Origin: an uncultured Candidatus Peregrinibacteria bacterium
GTDB lineage: Bacteria; Patescibacteriota; JACMRA01
Assembly: GCA_937127165.1 (NCBI GenBank)
Contig: CAKZLR010000024.1
Span: 1-9,419, forward strand
Direction: 5' to 3'
DNA: 9,419 nt
In this document: in pieces, positions 1 through 6,721 of the stretch
How positions within the stretch are numbered: position 1 is the stretch's first letter
Layout of the letters: the number at the start of each line of letters is the position of its first letter
The notes under the pieces: generated by a model
What the model was told of the DNA's origin: nothing
What the model saw: only the letters and a program-made list of their open reading frames with translations
Database searches by the model: none
Position numbers and translations under genes: made by a program

Positions 1-214
1 CTTCCATAGCGGAGTTTAAAAGTTTCAATTCATCTAAGGTTAGTCCACTTACTTTTGAACCAAAAATCTCTTTCAAAAAAGCATACAGTTTCCCAAGTTC
101 ACCTGAGAGCACTTCGGGATTGATTTCTGGTTGAACTGCCTCGACGCTTGTTGAATTAGGTCCGACACCTCCTAATTCAACGTTTTTAATAAACAAAAAT
201 TTAATTTCAGCCAT
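1..214 (-). CDS. Unrecognised protein, N-terminal part (runs off left edge)
   Basis: An open frame of 71 complete codons reads leftwards from an ATG at 212-214 and leaves the window still open. It begins MAEIKFLFIKNVELGGVGPN. A low-complexity linker rich in Ser, Val, Glu and Pro follows, then an amphipathic segment (VLSGELGKLYAFLKEIFG). I do not recognise a family, and there is no signal peptide or membrane segment in the visible part. It lies downstream of the S74 fibre gene on the same strand, with a 91-bp gap that contains its own promoter. It may therefore be an accessory of the fibre, but that is only inference from position. No Shine-Dalgarno precedes the ATG. The start is chosen because it is the first ATG after the promoter and gives a sensible 5' UTR of about 44 nt. 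Confidence 0.6.
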   Translation of the reverse strand, partial: MAEIKFLFIKNVELGGVGPNSTSVEAVQPEINPEVLSGELGKLYAFLKEIFGSKVSGLTLDELKLLNSAME

Positions 215-264
215 AAGAAGATGATACTATCAGTGGATGACATTATCCGCTTAAGTTAGGGAAA

Positions 265-293
265 AGTATACTTTAATATAAAAAATTGGTCAA
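265..293 (-). promoter_or_regulatory. Sigma70-type promoter for the left-edge gene
   Basis: On the minus strand, TTGACC (288-293) and TATACT (265-270) are separated by exactly 17 bp. Each box matches the consensus at 5 of 6 positions. Transcription would start near 258, about 44 nt before the ATG at 214. The -35 box sits largely in the loop of an all-A/T inverted repeat (280-287 with 293-300), which may be incidental in DNA this AT-rich. Confidence 0.65.
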
Positions 294-305
294 ATTTTTT
301 TCAAA

Positions 306-2105
306 TTAGTTTATTTTCGCTTCTAGCTCGGCTACTTTTGCTTGCAGTGCTCCAATAATTTTCTGTTGTTCTTTGATAGCTTCAACTAAGAGTGGAGTTA
401 GATTAGCATAATTCATAGACAGAGTTTCTCCTTTTTCTATGTCACCTTCGGTCCCTGTAACCAGTTCTGGTACTATACCTTTTACTTCCTGAGCGATAAA
501 ACCGATTTGTTTACCTAATTCTTCGTGGTTTTTCCAAACAAAACTTACCCCTCTAAGTTGCAATACTTTAGATAAAGCATTTTCGAGATTGCTAATTTTA
601 TCTTTTAGTCTGCCGTCAGAACTGTGTTGCCAGCCAGTAGATTGGTAACTACCAGTGATACTGGTATTTGGGATAACTACTGTTAAAGTGTGTGCTGGGT
701 TGGGTGTATTAAGACCAAAGCGACCAGTGTCTGTGAAAACAGCAAAATTTGTAGCAGCAGTTATTGGGCCGAATAACTGAGTGTAAGAGGTGTAGCCAAT
801 CAGGTGCAAACCTGCCGCTCTGGCTGATGAAGGTGAAGATCTCATATTTTGCCAAGTCCAATCATAGATTTCGCCAGTATTCCTTTTACCAAAATGTCTC
901 ACACTTATGAAACCACCATGATCATATGTATTATCAACATTATTCACATCTGCTGGTTGCTCATAAACCCCTTGGCTATTGAATCTATAGGCATGGTCAG
1001 ATATGAAACCACCTCTAAGACCTCTGGTAGTACCATTGACATCAAGTCTGTACACTGGATTGGTTTGATTGATACCAACCATTCCGTTGGAATGGATTCT
1101 GATTCTTTCAACTAAACTAGTGCTACCAGCCCCAACAGTGTTGAACCTCATTAATGCACCACTAGTACTGGGAGTGAAGTTTTCGGCAGCTTGAATGTCA
1201 ATAGAGCCAGCAATACTACTAAAACCTGTTCCATTATGTCCATATGCTCGCCAGCTACCTATAAAATCATCTGTCTGGATTTGTCCATTCGACCCGTTGT
1301 TGTCTCGGCTTCTATATGTACGAATCACAGGACCATCAAGACCAGCACTACTACGAACATATATACTAAAAGGTGCTGTACTGGTAGCTGAAATTTCTAA
1401 GTCCGCACCCGGGTTAGCATTTTGATAGTAGTCTCCAATTCCAACTCTACCTCGGGTGTAGATGTTTTGAGTAATTTGAGTTGGTACCGTAGTACTGCCA
1501 GCTACAAACCAGTCGGCATCACTACTACCTTGCAGAGCAGATAAATTGACAGTAATTGGGCTAGCATTATTGCGAGTTAAAGTTAATACACTACCGCTAA
1601 GAGTAGCTCCATTAACATATATGTCAGTCTGAGGAGTAACCGCAACCGCCCATTCAAGGTTATCGCCAGCAGAATTAACCCTTAAAAACCTTCCGGCTGC
1701 AAAAGCAGGTAAATAGTCAAAAGTTATTGTTTGATTATCATTTCTAGTTAGTCTAATTTGGTTAGTAAAATTGCTACCGTTTTGTGTTGTTCCACCTGTG
1801 ACAAAAGTGTTACTAGAATTGGCTTGTAATAAGATTTGCCAGCTGTTTCCGTTCCATCTGCGAATCTGGTTGTTGGTAGTATTGATATAGGTAAAGCCAA
1901 TTGGGATACTGTTTAATCCCAAAGTAGATGGAGTGGGATCAGTAGCAGAGAAATTTAAACCAGCATTAGCTGCTTCAAATTGGTTATTGATACTACCATA
2001 ACTATTGCCGGCATAACCCCCGATACTTTTGAGCCAACCATTTAGGATTTCTCCCCAGTTGCCCCTGTCGTCGTTAATTCTTGGTAGCCTTGTGGATAAT
2101 GACAT
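306..2105 (-). CDS. Tail-fibre-like protein with C-terminal S74 self-cleaving chaperone domain
   Basis: This 599-residue protein looks like a trimeric fibre or adhesin. Residues 7-24 (LPRINDDRGNWGEILNGW) match the short N-terminal motif of many phage tail-fibre proteins (LPxxxDxGxWGxxLN). The middle is Gly/Ser/Thr/Asn-rich predicted beta structure. It holds three copies of a GxVGIxxxNPxxxLxV-type repeat at about 219-239, 341-356 and 461-476. From about 490 comes a Peptidase_S74 intramolecular chaperone domain. It has the signature SDGRLK, with Ser496 and Lys501 spaced like the Ser-Lys dyad of phage endosialidases. Cleavage before Ser496 would release a C-terminal piece of about 104 residues ending in a coiled coil (about 570-599). 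In known cases the domain drives trimer folding and then cuts itself off. There is no signal peptide and no other phage structural gene here, so prophage remnant versus host surface fibre is undecided. No Shine-Dalgarno is seen. Confidence 0.85.
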   Translation of the reverse strand: MSLSTRLPRINDDRGNWGEILNGWLKSIGGYAGNSYGSINNQFEAANAGLNFSATDPTPSTLGLNSIPIGFTYINTTNNQIRRWNGNSWQILLQANSSNTFVTGGTTQNGSNFTNQIRLTRNDNQTITFDYLPAFAAGRFLRVNSAGDNLEWAVAVTPQTDIYVNGATLSGSVLTLTRNNASPITVNLSALQGSSDADWFVAGSTTVPTQITQNIYTRGRVGIGDYYQNANPGADLEISATSTAPFSIYVRSSAGLDGPVIRTYRSRDNNGSNGQIQTDDFIGSWRAYGHNGTGFSSIAGSIDIQAAENFTPSTSGALMRFNTVGAGSTSLVERIRIHSNGMVGINQTNPVYRLDVNGTTRGLRGGFISDHAYRFNSQGVYEQPADVNNVDNTYDHGGFISVRHFGKRNTGEIYDWTWQNMRSSPSSARAAGLHLIGYTSYTQLFGPITAATNFAVFTDTGRFGLNTPNPAHTLTVVIPNTSITGSYQSTGWQHSSDGRLKDKISNLENALSKVLQLRGVSFVWKNHEELGKQIGFIAQEVKGIVPELVTGTEGDIEKGETLSMNYANLTPLLVEAIKEQQKIIGALQAKVAELEAKIN

Positions 2106-2152
2106 AGAATAATTAAAATTTAAGGTTTTAAAAAAAACGAATCAGTACCCCG

Positions 2153-2181
2153 TTTATATCATACTTTTTTATTATTTGCAA
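2153..2181 (-). promoter_or_regulatory. Promoter of the fibre gene
   Basis: On the minus strand, TTGCAA (2176-2181) lies 17 bp from TATAAA (2153-2158). The -10 box is preceded by TGA, giving an extended -10 (TGnTATAAA). The predicted start near 2146 leaves a leader of about 40 nt to the ATG at 2105. The leader is almost pure A/T and lacks a Shine-Dalgarno. Confidence 0.6.
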
Positions 2182-2302
2182 GTACTTTTTATACTGCCTA
2201 AAAAATCTCTACTAGAGCAATTAAATACAATCTTTGCTTGTTTTGATTTAAGGGTAAAAACTGAAAATTGACTTTTAAATTTTTTCTGAGAATTAATTTT
2301 TT

Positions 2303-2311
2303 TGGTATAAA
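2303..2311 (+). promoter_or_regulatory. Extended -10 element upstream of comEC
   Basis: TGGTATAAA fits an extended -10 (TGn-TATAAA) reading towards comEC. No convincing -35 lies 16-18 bp upstream, as expected for some extended -10 promoters. Transcription would start near 2318, about 155 nt before the assigned comEC start. The transcript would cross the hairpin at 2347-2372. Confidence 0.35.
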
Positions 2312-2346
2312 AGACCGTTCGCTTTCAGTAGCACACCTTGAGAAAA

Positions 2347-2372
2347 GGGAGTTAAATACTCCTCGTTTTTTT
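2347..2372 (+). terminator. Terminator-like hairpin in the comEC leader
   Basis: GGGAGT (2347-2352) pairs with ACTCCT (2358-2363), with one G-U pair, around a TAAAT loop. After CG comes a run of seven T (2366-2372). This is the shape of an intrinsic terminator on the plus strand. No gene ends just upstream, so it could end a short leader RNA of about 55 nt from the extended -10 at 2303. It could equally be an attenuator for comEC. The stem is short. Confidence 0.4.
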
Positions 2373-2473
2373 AACAACACCTCTCTAGGAAAGAAGAATG
2401 GTTGTAGAATGCTTGATGCTTGAGTATTTGGTAAAAATAACATAAAACTGGGGTTTATTAAAATAATAAAATC

Positions 2474-3871
2474 TTGTTTGTGGTTTGGAAAAATTTGTTG
2501 AAGGAGCTAAAAAAGCGGTTGCACGGAGCTAATATCTTGTTGTGTTTGTTGGCTAGTCTGACTATTTTGTATAGTCTTTGGCAAATTCAGTCTAGTACTG
2601 CTAGCACTACACAAAATATAGAAATAGAGTTTAGAGTGCTTGACCGTAAGACAGATTTGTTTAACCGTTTTGTTTATTATGTATTTTTTGAGAAAACAAT
2701 TTGGGAGCTGGAGTCTTCGACCTTGCTTAATTTTGGATACAAGTACATTGGACTAGGTAGTTTGAGCAAGTTTGATTTTTCCGTAAATACTAACATTTTT
2801 AACAAAACAGCTCTAAGTTTAGGTGTTGTGGGGAAAATCAAGCTACACAAACTAATCGCTCAAAATACGGCTTGTGATCTGGTTTGTCAGACTCTTAAAA
2901 TAACTCAGGAGGCTAGAAAATACACCGTTCAAACCTATCTTTCGGCTAGTTGTAAAAATTTTGTCTTTCTGTTAAAAGTGTTTGCTCCACAGTCTAACTG
3001 TGAGGATGTTTTTGCCTTGTCTTTTGGGCTTGTACTCGGAGGTACAGATAAGTTTTCTAGAGAACTTTATGAGCAAATAAGACAGTTAGGGCTTACTCAC
3101 TTGGTGGCGGTTTCGGGTTTTCAGGTTATTTTGGTTATTTCTTTTTTGGAGTTTTTGGCTCTTAAAGTTCGGTTACCTCGGAGAATTCGATTGATACTTG
3201 CAATTTTGGGAGTCATTTTACTAATCATGCTAGCCGGGCCTCAACCCCCAATTTTGAGATCTTTTTTAAGTGTATTTTTGTCACTGTCTATTTTGATTTT
3301 TTTAGGAAGAAAATTAGATAGTTTGCGCGCTTTGATTTACAGCGGACTAATATTGCTTTGGGTTAACCCTTTTTATCTAGCTAGCGTATCGTTTCAGTTG
3401 TCTTTTTTAGCTAGTTTTGGTTTGATTTTAGGTAGTAGACAAACTAATACTGAGACTTCGGTTGGTTGGATTAAAAATTTTAGAGAACTTGTAGTTTCTT
3501 GCTTGGCAACTTTTTTAACTACATTACCAGTAGTGCTACTGATTTCTGGAAAGGTAACTATGCTAGCCTTAGTTACCAACATTCTTATATTGCCTTTTAT
3601 TCCAGTTATTTCTCTACTTAATGTGGCAGGTTTAGTTCCTGTTTTAGGTCAAATTCCTCTGGCTATAGCTATAATAATGCAAAGTATGGTCATCACTTTG
3701 GTTCAAGAGTTGAGTAATTTACCACTAACCAACTGGCTGACAATAGAACAAAACCAGATTACTTGGCAATTTTTAGTTCTGTATTATTCTTTTTTGTTAA
3801 TTTTGGCTTTTTGGTGGAAAAAACAGGCTATAAACCAACAACCTCAAAAAGATGATTCAATACCAAAGTAA
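2474..3871 (+). CDS. comEC: ComEC/Rec2-type DNA-uptake channel protein, short form
   Basis: ComEC forms the inner-membrane channel that carries single-stranded DNA into the cell during natural transformation. A positively charged N-terminus leads into a membrane helix (about 19-38). Next is a probable OB-fold/DUF4131-like external region (about 45-180) and then the polytopic competence domain (about 181-450). Recognisable blocks are GLTHLVAVSGFQV (206-218), LAGPQPPILRSFL (253-265), NPFYLASVSFQLSFLASFG (298-316) and LALVTNILILPFIPV (364-378). The usual His of the SGxH block is Gln217. At 465 residues it lacks the C-terminal metallo-beta-lactamase domain of classical ComEC (about 700-800 residues). 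The reading frame starts at TTG 2474 without a Shine-Dalgarno. Alternatives are GTG 2480, or TTG 2537, which has GGAG 8 nt upstream. The last 28 bp overlap ruvX tail-to-tail. Confidence 0.88.
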   Translation: MFVVWKNLLKELKKRLHGANILLCLLASLTILYSLWQIQSSTASTTQNIEIEFRVLDRKTDLFNRFVYYVFFEKTIWELESSTLLNFGYKYIGLGSLSKFDFSVNTNIFNKTALSLGVVGKIKLHKLIAQNTACDLVCQTLKITQEARKYTVQTYLSASCKNFVFLLKVFAPQSNCEDVFALSFGLVLGGTDKFSRELYEQIRQLGLTHLVAVSGFQVILVISFLEFLALKVRLPRRIRLILAILGVILLIMLAGPQPPILRSFLSVFLSLSILIFLGRKLDSLRALIYSGLILLWVNPFYLASVSFQLSFLASFGLILGSRQTNTETSVGWIKNFRELVVSCLATFLTTLPVVLLISGKVTMLALVTNILILPFIPVISLLNVAGLVPVLGQIPLAIAIIMQSMVITLVQELSNLPLTNWLTIEQNQITWQFLVLYYSFLLILAFWWKKQAINQQPQKDDSIPK

Positions 3872-4236
3872 AATTCCAAAATTTTAGCGGCGGCTAAGTG
3901 GTTTATTTGTTGTTTGTCGATATTCTGCTTAGCAAAAAACTTGGTACTAGTTCTCTCATTGATAGTCACTAATTTAATCTCAGGATACTTTGCTTTGAGT
4001 TTATGGGTAAAATTTTCCACCAAAAAACTAACCTCGGTTTTTTGACCAGCAAAATTGGTAGGCATACCCACAACAATTTTTTTGATTTTTCTAGATTTTA
4101 TTTCTTTATCCAAAATTTGCCAAATTTGATCTGCCGTGCAAGGGTAATTAGCGGCTATAATTAATTTGGTAGCTTCATCACCAAAAGCTAGTCCAAATCT
4201 ATTCCTACCCCAATCTATGCCTAAAATAGTGAACAT
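3844..4236 (-). CDS. ruvX: RuvX/YqgF-family putative pre-16S rRNA nuclease / Holliday junction resolvase
   Basis: This 130-residue protein has the normal length and RNase H-like fold pattern of YqgF. The first strand carries LGIDWGRNRFGLAFGD (5-20) with metal-ligand candidate Asp8. IVVGMPTNFAG (54-64) matches the family GxP-type block. TINERTSTKF (91-100) supplies Glu94, equivalent to the Glu of the usual DER motif. The C-terminal helix reads QQINHLAAAKIL (109-120), where the family normally has an acidic iDxxAA; here the Asp position is Asn112 (codon AAC). YqgF proteins mature the 5' end of 16S rRNA, and some cut Holliday junctions. The Asn may weaken catalysis. The gene begins 5 bp after the glycosyltransferase stop, indicating co-transcription, and ends (TGA) inside the 3' end of convergent comEC. 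No Shine-Dalgarno. Confidence 0.88.
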   Translation of the reverse strand: MFTILGIDWGRNRFGLAFGDEATKLIIAANYPCTADQIWQILDKEIKSRKIKKIVVGMPTNFAGQKTEVSFLVENFTHKLKAKYPEIKLVTINERTSTKFFAKQNIDKQQINHLAAAKILEFYFGIESSF

Positions 4237-4241
4237 ATTGT

Positions 4242-5438
4242 TTACAAATTTGCTACTATAGACTTGAATTTTTCTTCAAAATAATCTTCATTGAAAGGTT
4301 TGGCTGAATCTCTAATTACTTCTTCATTCCAATTGTTCTTATTTTCAAAATCTAAAATTGCTTGCTTCATACTAGCAACTGTTTGCTCTTCGAAAAAAAT
4401 ACCGTTTTGATTTTGTTTGATATACTCCAAAGCTCCACCAGCTTTGTAAGCAATGACAGGTGTACCACTAGCTAAGGCTTCAATTGGAGCTATGCCAAAA
4501 TCTTCCTTGCCAGGAAACAAAAAAGCTCGACAACCTGCTAAAAGTTCGTTTCTTTCTTGGTCGCTAGATCTTCCTGTAAAAATTATCAATCCCTGTAATT
4601 GTGGGTGCAGTTTTTCGTAGTCGATTACAATTTTTTTAAGTTTGTCCATTTCTGCTTGATAGGCACTAGATCCAGTGATAACTAGTTTTCTACCAAGTTC
4701 AAGACAAGCTAAAATAGCTAAATCAATTCTTTTATGAAAACTAATTCTACCAAAGTAGTAGTAATAAGGCTCTTGGGTGTTTATATTTTTCGGTAGTTGC
4801 AAGAATTTACTAATTTCTACCGGAGGATAAAAGACAACTGACTTAGTTTTATAAACTTCACTTACCAAATTTTGAATGTTCTGGGAATTAGAAATCCAAA
4901 AAACACCTTTTTGGTTCAAGTATCTAACGGCTCTAAGGTCTAGAGATTTTAAAACGAATTTTATTAATGGCAAAAATATACGGAAAATTGGGGTGATGGT
5001 TTTATGATCAGTTTCTGTAACTAGACCATGTAAAAATCTAGTTGGAGAATTGCAATAGTGAATTACTTTAGAGCAATTTTCTAGTTTAACATACTTGGCA
5101 CAGTAAGTGGAACTGATAATAACTAGATCATAGTTTTTAATTTTCACAAAACTCATTACCAATGGGTATAACCAAAAGAAATGTTTGAAATATTTTCCCA
5201 AAAAAGGTGGCTTAGAAATTAAACCTTTTTGTCTAGTTCCAAACAGCTTTTGCAGCCAAGTGGTTTTTAGACGATTTTGCTGAAAAGCTGTAGTGATTTC
5301 CGGGGAAGAAGTAAATTTTTCTTGCACAAAAAAAGAAGTCCACAAATCAGCTTGTGGGTACATTTTGAGCCATTTCTCAACCACTTTTTCTCCACCTCCA
5401 AATTGAAATAAATAATCGTGTACAATAGCAACTCTCAT
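4242..5438 (-). CDS. GT4-family glycosyltransferase (WbaZ/mannosyltransferase-like)
   Basis: A 398-residue GT-B enzyme, predicted to act at the cytoplasmic face of the membrane and transfer a sugar (often mannose in this subgroup) from a nucleotide-sugar to a surface glycan or lipid acceptor. The N-terminal acceptor domain starts VAIVHDYLFQFGGGEKVVE (3-21), with the GG(G/A)E loop typical of the group. HYCNSPTRFLHG (127-138) matches the HYCHxPxRYL block. The donor domain contains YFGRISFHKRIDLAI (228-242) with the conserved Arg and Lys. It also has PGKEDFGIAPIEALASGTPVIAYKAGG (309-335, cited by position), which includes the EX7E pair Glu312 and Glu320. Length and domain order are normal. It starts 30 bp after the 313-residue gene and is followed 5 bp later by ruvX, so the three probably form an operon. 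No Shine-Dalgarno is visible. The exact donor and acceptor cannot be read from sequence. Confidence 0.88.
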   Translation of the reverse strand: MRVAIVHDYLFQFGGGEKVVEKWLKMYPQADLWTSFFVQEKFTSSPEITTAFQQNRLKTTWLQKLFGTRQKGLISKPPFLGKYFKHFFWLYPLVMSFVKIKNYDLVIISSTYCAKYVKLENCSKVIHYCNSPTRFLHGLVTETDHKTITPIFRIFLPLIKFVLKSLDLRAVRYLNQKGVFWISNSQNIQNLVSEVYKTKSVVFYPPVEISKFLQLPKNINTQEPYYYYFGRISFHKRIDLAILACLELGRKLVITGSSAYQAEMDKLKKIVIDYEKLHPQLQGLIIFTGRSSDQERNELLAGCRAFLFPGKEDFGIAPIEALASGTPVIAYKAGGALEYIKQNQNGIFFEEQTVASMKQAILDFENKNNWNEEVIRDSAKPFNEDYFEEKFKSIVANL

Positions 5439-5468
5439 ATTTTTAACTGTAACGATAAATTTTTGCTT

Positions 5469-6410
5469 CTAACCACCAAACTCAAAACCCCAGTCGATTA
5501 AGTCTTTTAATATTTCTTTGTATTTGTCGGGAAAAATAAGCTTGTCCAATTTTTCTAGAGCCTCGGTTCTAGCTTTTTGTCGCAGGTTTTTGATTTGTTC
5601 GAGAGTCGATTCATCTAATTGAGCCGTTCTAATTTGGTCGGCTTTAGTCATTTCTAACCATTCAAACTCTTCCCTTTCAGAAAGTCCTAAACGGTAGATA
5701 AATAAATGTAATTCTTTAGAGACTACACTTTGATGTAAAAAAGCCACTTTGCTAAGCAATTCTTCCACCAAAAACCACTTTACACCTGCAGGATTGATGG
5801 GGCTATCTTCTTGGTTAAAATTATACAAAAACCCGAGTAAACAAGGTAAGGCAACAAACAAAAAACTAAGTCTAGTGGACTGTAGCTCAACAAACTGACT
5901 CAGGGGAATTTTTTCTAGCAATAAAGATTTGATAGTTTCAATCTCCGAGGCGGTTATGCGAGATAAGTATTTGTTACTAAGATAACGATTGAGATAGCCG
6001 TTTTTGGCAACTAGGTCCAGCATTTGCTCTTTGGAAATATTTTGAATTATAGATAACTGAGATGGCAAGTACCAGTTTATGATTTGCTGATCTAAAGTTG
6101 ATTCTATATTTTTAACCCCCAAAAGATTATTAGGGATTTTATAGGTTAGATACTCATGATTTTCTGTAAATAGTGGTTGACTATTGCGAATTAGCTTGGT
6201 ATTATGATAATACCACTCACAAAAAAATGCCAGTTGAGTATTAGCTCCGCAATATCTAGCTAGTGAAAAACTGAGAATATTTTTTTCTTTTTGAAAGTAG
6301 TTTTTAACTGGCAAAAGCAGGTCAACAAACTTGTTGCCATAGTCTTCTTGTGTCAAAACCAAGTTGACCTCTGCTAAGAACTCAGTCAAAAAAGTGTTTT
6401 GAAGAAGCAT
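5469..6410 (-). CDS. Unrecognised 313-residue protein; possible degenerate isoprenyl-synthase-like fold
   Basis: I cannot name a family with confidence. The protein is predicted mostly helical, has no signal peptide, and has one hydrophobic stretch at 181-197 (LSFLFVALPCLLGFLYN). Its rhythm resembles all-helical trans-isoprenyl diphosphate synthases. LSFSLARYCGANTQ (46-59), then FFCEWYYHNTKLIRN (62-76), sits where that family has RPLLxxLA...ELIHxASLIHDD. The block at 172-193 resembles the KTaxLf region, and ARTEALEKLDKL (280-291) to the end resembles its C-terminal helices. Neither DDxxD metal-binding motif is present, so if the kinship is real the protein is not a normal prenyl synthase. The resemblance is inference. 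It is the first gene of the minus-strand operon with the glycosyltransferase and ruvX. The start is the first ATG after a candidate promoter. No Shine-Dalgarno. Confidence 0.7.
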   Translation of the reverse strand: MLLQNTFLTEFLAEVNLVLTQEDYGNKFVDLLLPVKNYFQKEKNILSFSLARYCGANTQLAFFCEWYYHNTKLIRNSQPLFTENHEYLTYKIPNNLLGVKNIESTLDQQIINWYLPSQLSIIQNISKEQMLDLVAKNGYLNRYLSNKYLSRITASEIETIKSLLLEKIPLSQFVELQSTRLSFLFVALPCLLGFLYNFNQEDSPINPAGVKWFLVEELLSKVAFLHQSVVSKELHLFIYRLGLSEREEFEWLEMTKADQIRTAQLDESTLEQIKNLRQKARTEALEKLDKLIFPDKYKEILKDLIDWGFEFGG

Positions 6411-6452
6411 GTCGCTTTACGATAGATAAAATAATCTGATATATTTTTCTGT

Positions 6453-6481
6453 TTTTATATCTAGTTCTAGCTTAGAACTAA
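6453..6481 (-). promoter_or_regulatory. Candidate promoter of the 313-residue/GT4/ruvX operon
   Basis: TATAAA on the minus strand (6453-6458) has only a weak -35 partner, TTAGTT at 6476-6481 (17 bp spacing). The start would fall near 6446, giving a leader of about 36 nt to the ATG at 6410. A perfect inverted repeat fills the spacer (listed separately). Confidence 0.35.
6462..6480. repeat. Perfect 8-bp inverted repeat, operator candidate
   Basis: TAGTTCTA (6462-6469) and its exact complement TAGAACTA (6473-6480) are separated by three bases. The 19-bp dyad lies in the spacer and -35 of the candidate operon promoter, where a dimeric repressor would bind. The cognate regulator is not in the window. 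Confidence 0.4.
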
Positions 6482-6681
6482 TTCTTCCTTCAGGTATTTT
6501 CCTAAGGTTAGACACAACTTTTGTCTGTTTTGGATAATAAAAAGCAAATCATTAGGCTTTGTCAACAGTGTTGTTTTAAAAAGTGTCAAAACTATTTTTG
6601 CTTGCCTAAAAATTTTTATTTTTATGGAAGTTTAATTTGTAAATTATGCACATCAAAAATTATGTCTATTACTTGTTGATC

Positions 6682-6721
6682 AATTATATCAACAACATTC
6701 AAATTATATCAACAACATTCA
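6682..6721 (+). repeat. Perfect 20-bp tandem duplication inside the photolyase pseudogene
   Basis: The unit AATTATATCAACAACATTCA occurs twice back to back (6682-6701 and 6702-6721). Twenty is not a multiple of three, so the duplication shifts the frame. Deleting one copy joins LLVDQLYQQHS directly to TLELECDFVMIKLMKACK in one frame, which then continues into the PYHK block. The duplication is therefore a lesion, not part of the ancestral gene. The first copy also forms a hairpin with TTGTTGAT at 6673-6680 (complement ATCAACAA at 6688-6695), which may have promoted slippage. Confidence 0.85.

Larger units (their letters stand above)
2106..2473. other. Divergent intergenic region between fibre gene and comEC
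   Basis: This 368-bp spacer carries the minus-strand promoter of the fibre gene, a plus-strand extended -10 element and a plus-strand terminator-like hairpin (the last two listed separately). It also holds a 15-codon open frame at 2398-2445 (ATG to TAA). That frame has an AGGA seven bases ahead of the ATG and could be a leader peptide, but it is too short to trust. An 81-codon minus-strand frame (2198-2443) has no initiation signal or family resemblance, and I treat it as chance. An 11-bp odd palindrome (CTCTACTAGAG) lies at 2207-2217. Confidence 0.6.
6411..6645. other. Intergenic region between the operon and the photolyase pseudogene
   Basis: It holds the minus-strand promoter candidate and dyad near 6453-6481. 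On the plus strand I find no convincing promoter for the dead photolyase gene. TTGTCA (6559-6564) is a good -35 by itself, but no -10 lies at proper spacing. TTGTTT (6571-6576) with TATTTT (6593-6598) is a weak pair. Loss of the promoter would fit with decay of the gene. No RNA gene is seen. Confidence 0.4.

Noticed and set aside
849..1425. Three plus-strand ORFs (849-1115, 1191-1391, 1195-1425)
   Set aside because: All lie antisense within the clearly coding fibre gene, with Thr/Ile-rich compositions typical of shadow frames.
2198..2443. 81-codon minus-strand ORF between the fibre gene and comEC
   Set aside because: No Shine-Dalgarno, no recognisable family, and it lies over regulatory signals for the flanking genes; AT-rich intergenic DNA gives such frames by chance.
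3394..3582. 62-codon minus-strand ORF inside comEC
   Set aside because: Antisense to conserved ComEC membrane helices; no independent signal.
6673..6721. CRISPR-like or iteron repeat array
   Set aside because: Only two abutting copies with no spacers, and removing one restores the photolyase frame, so it is a slippage duplication.
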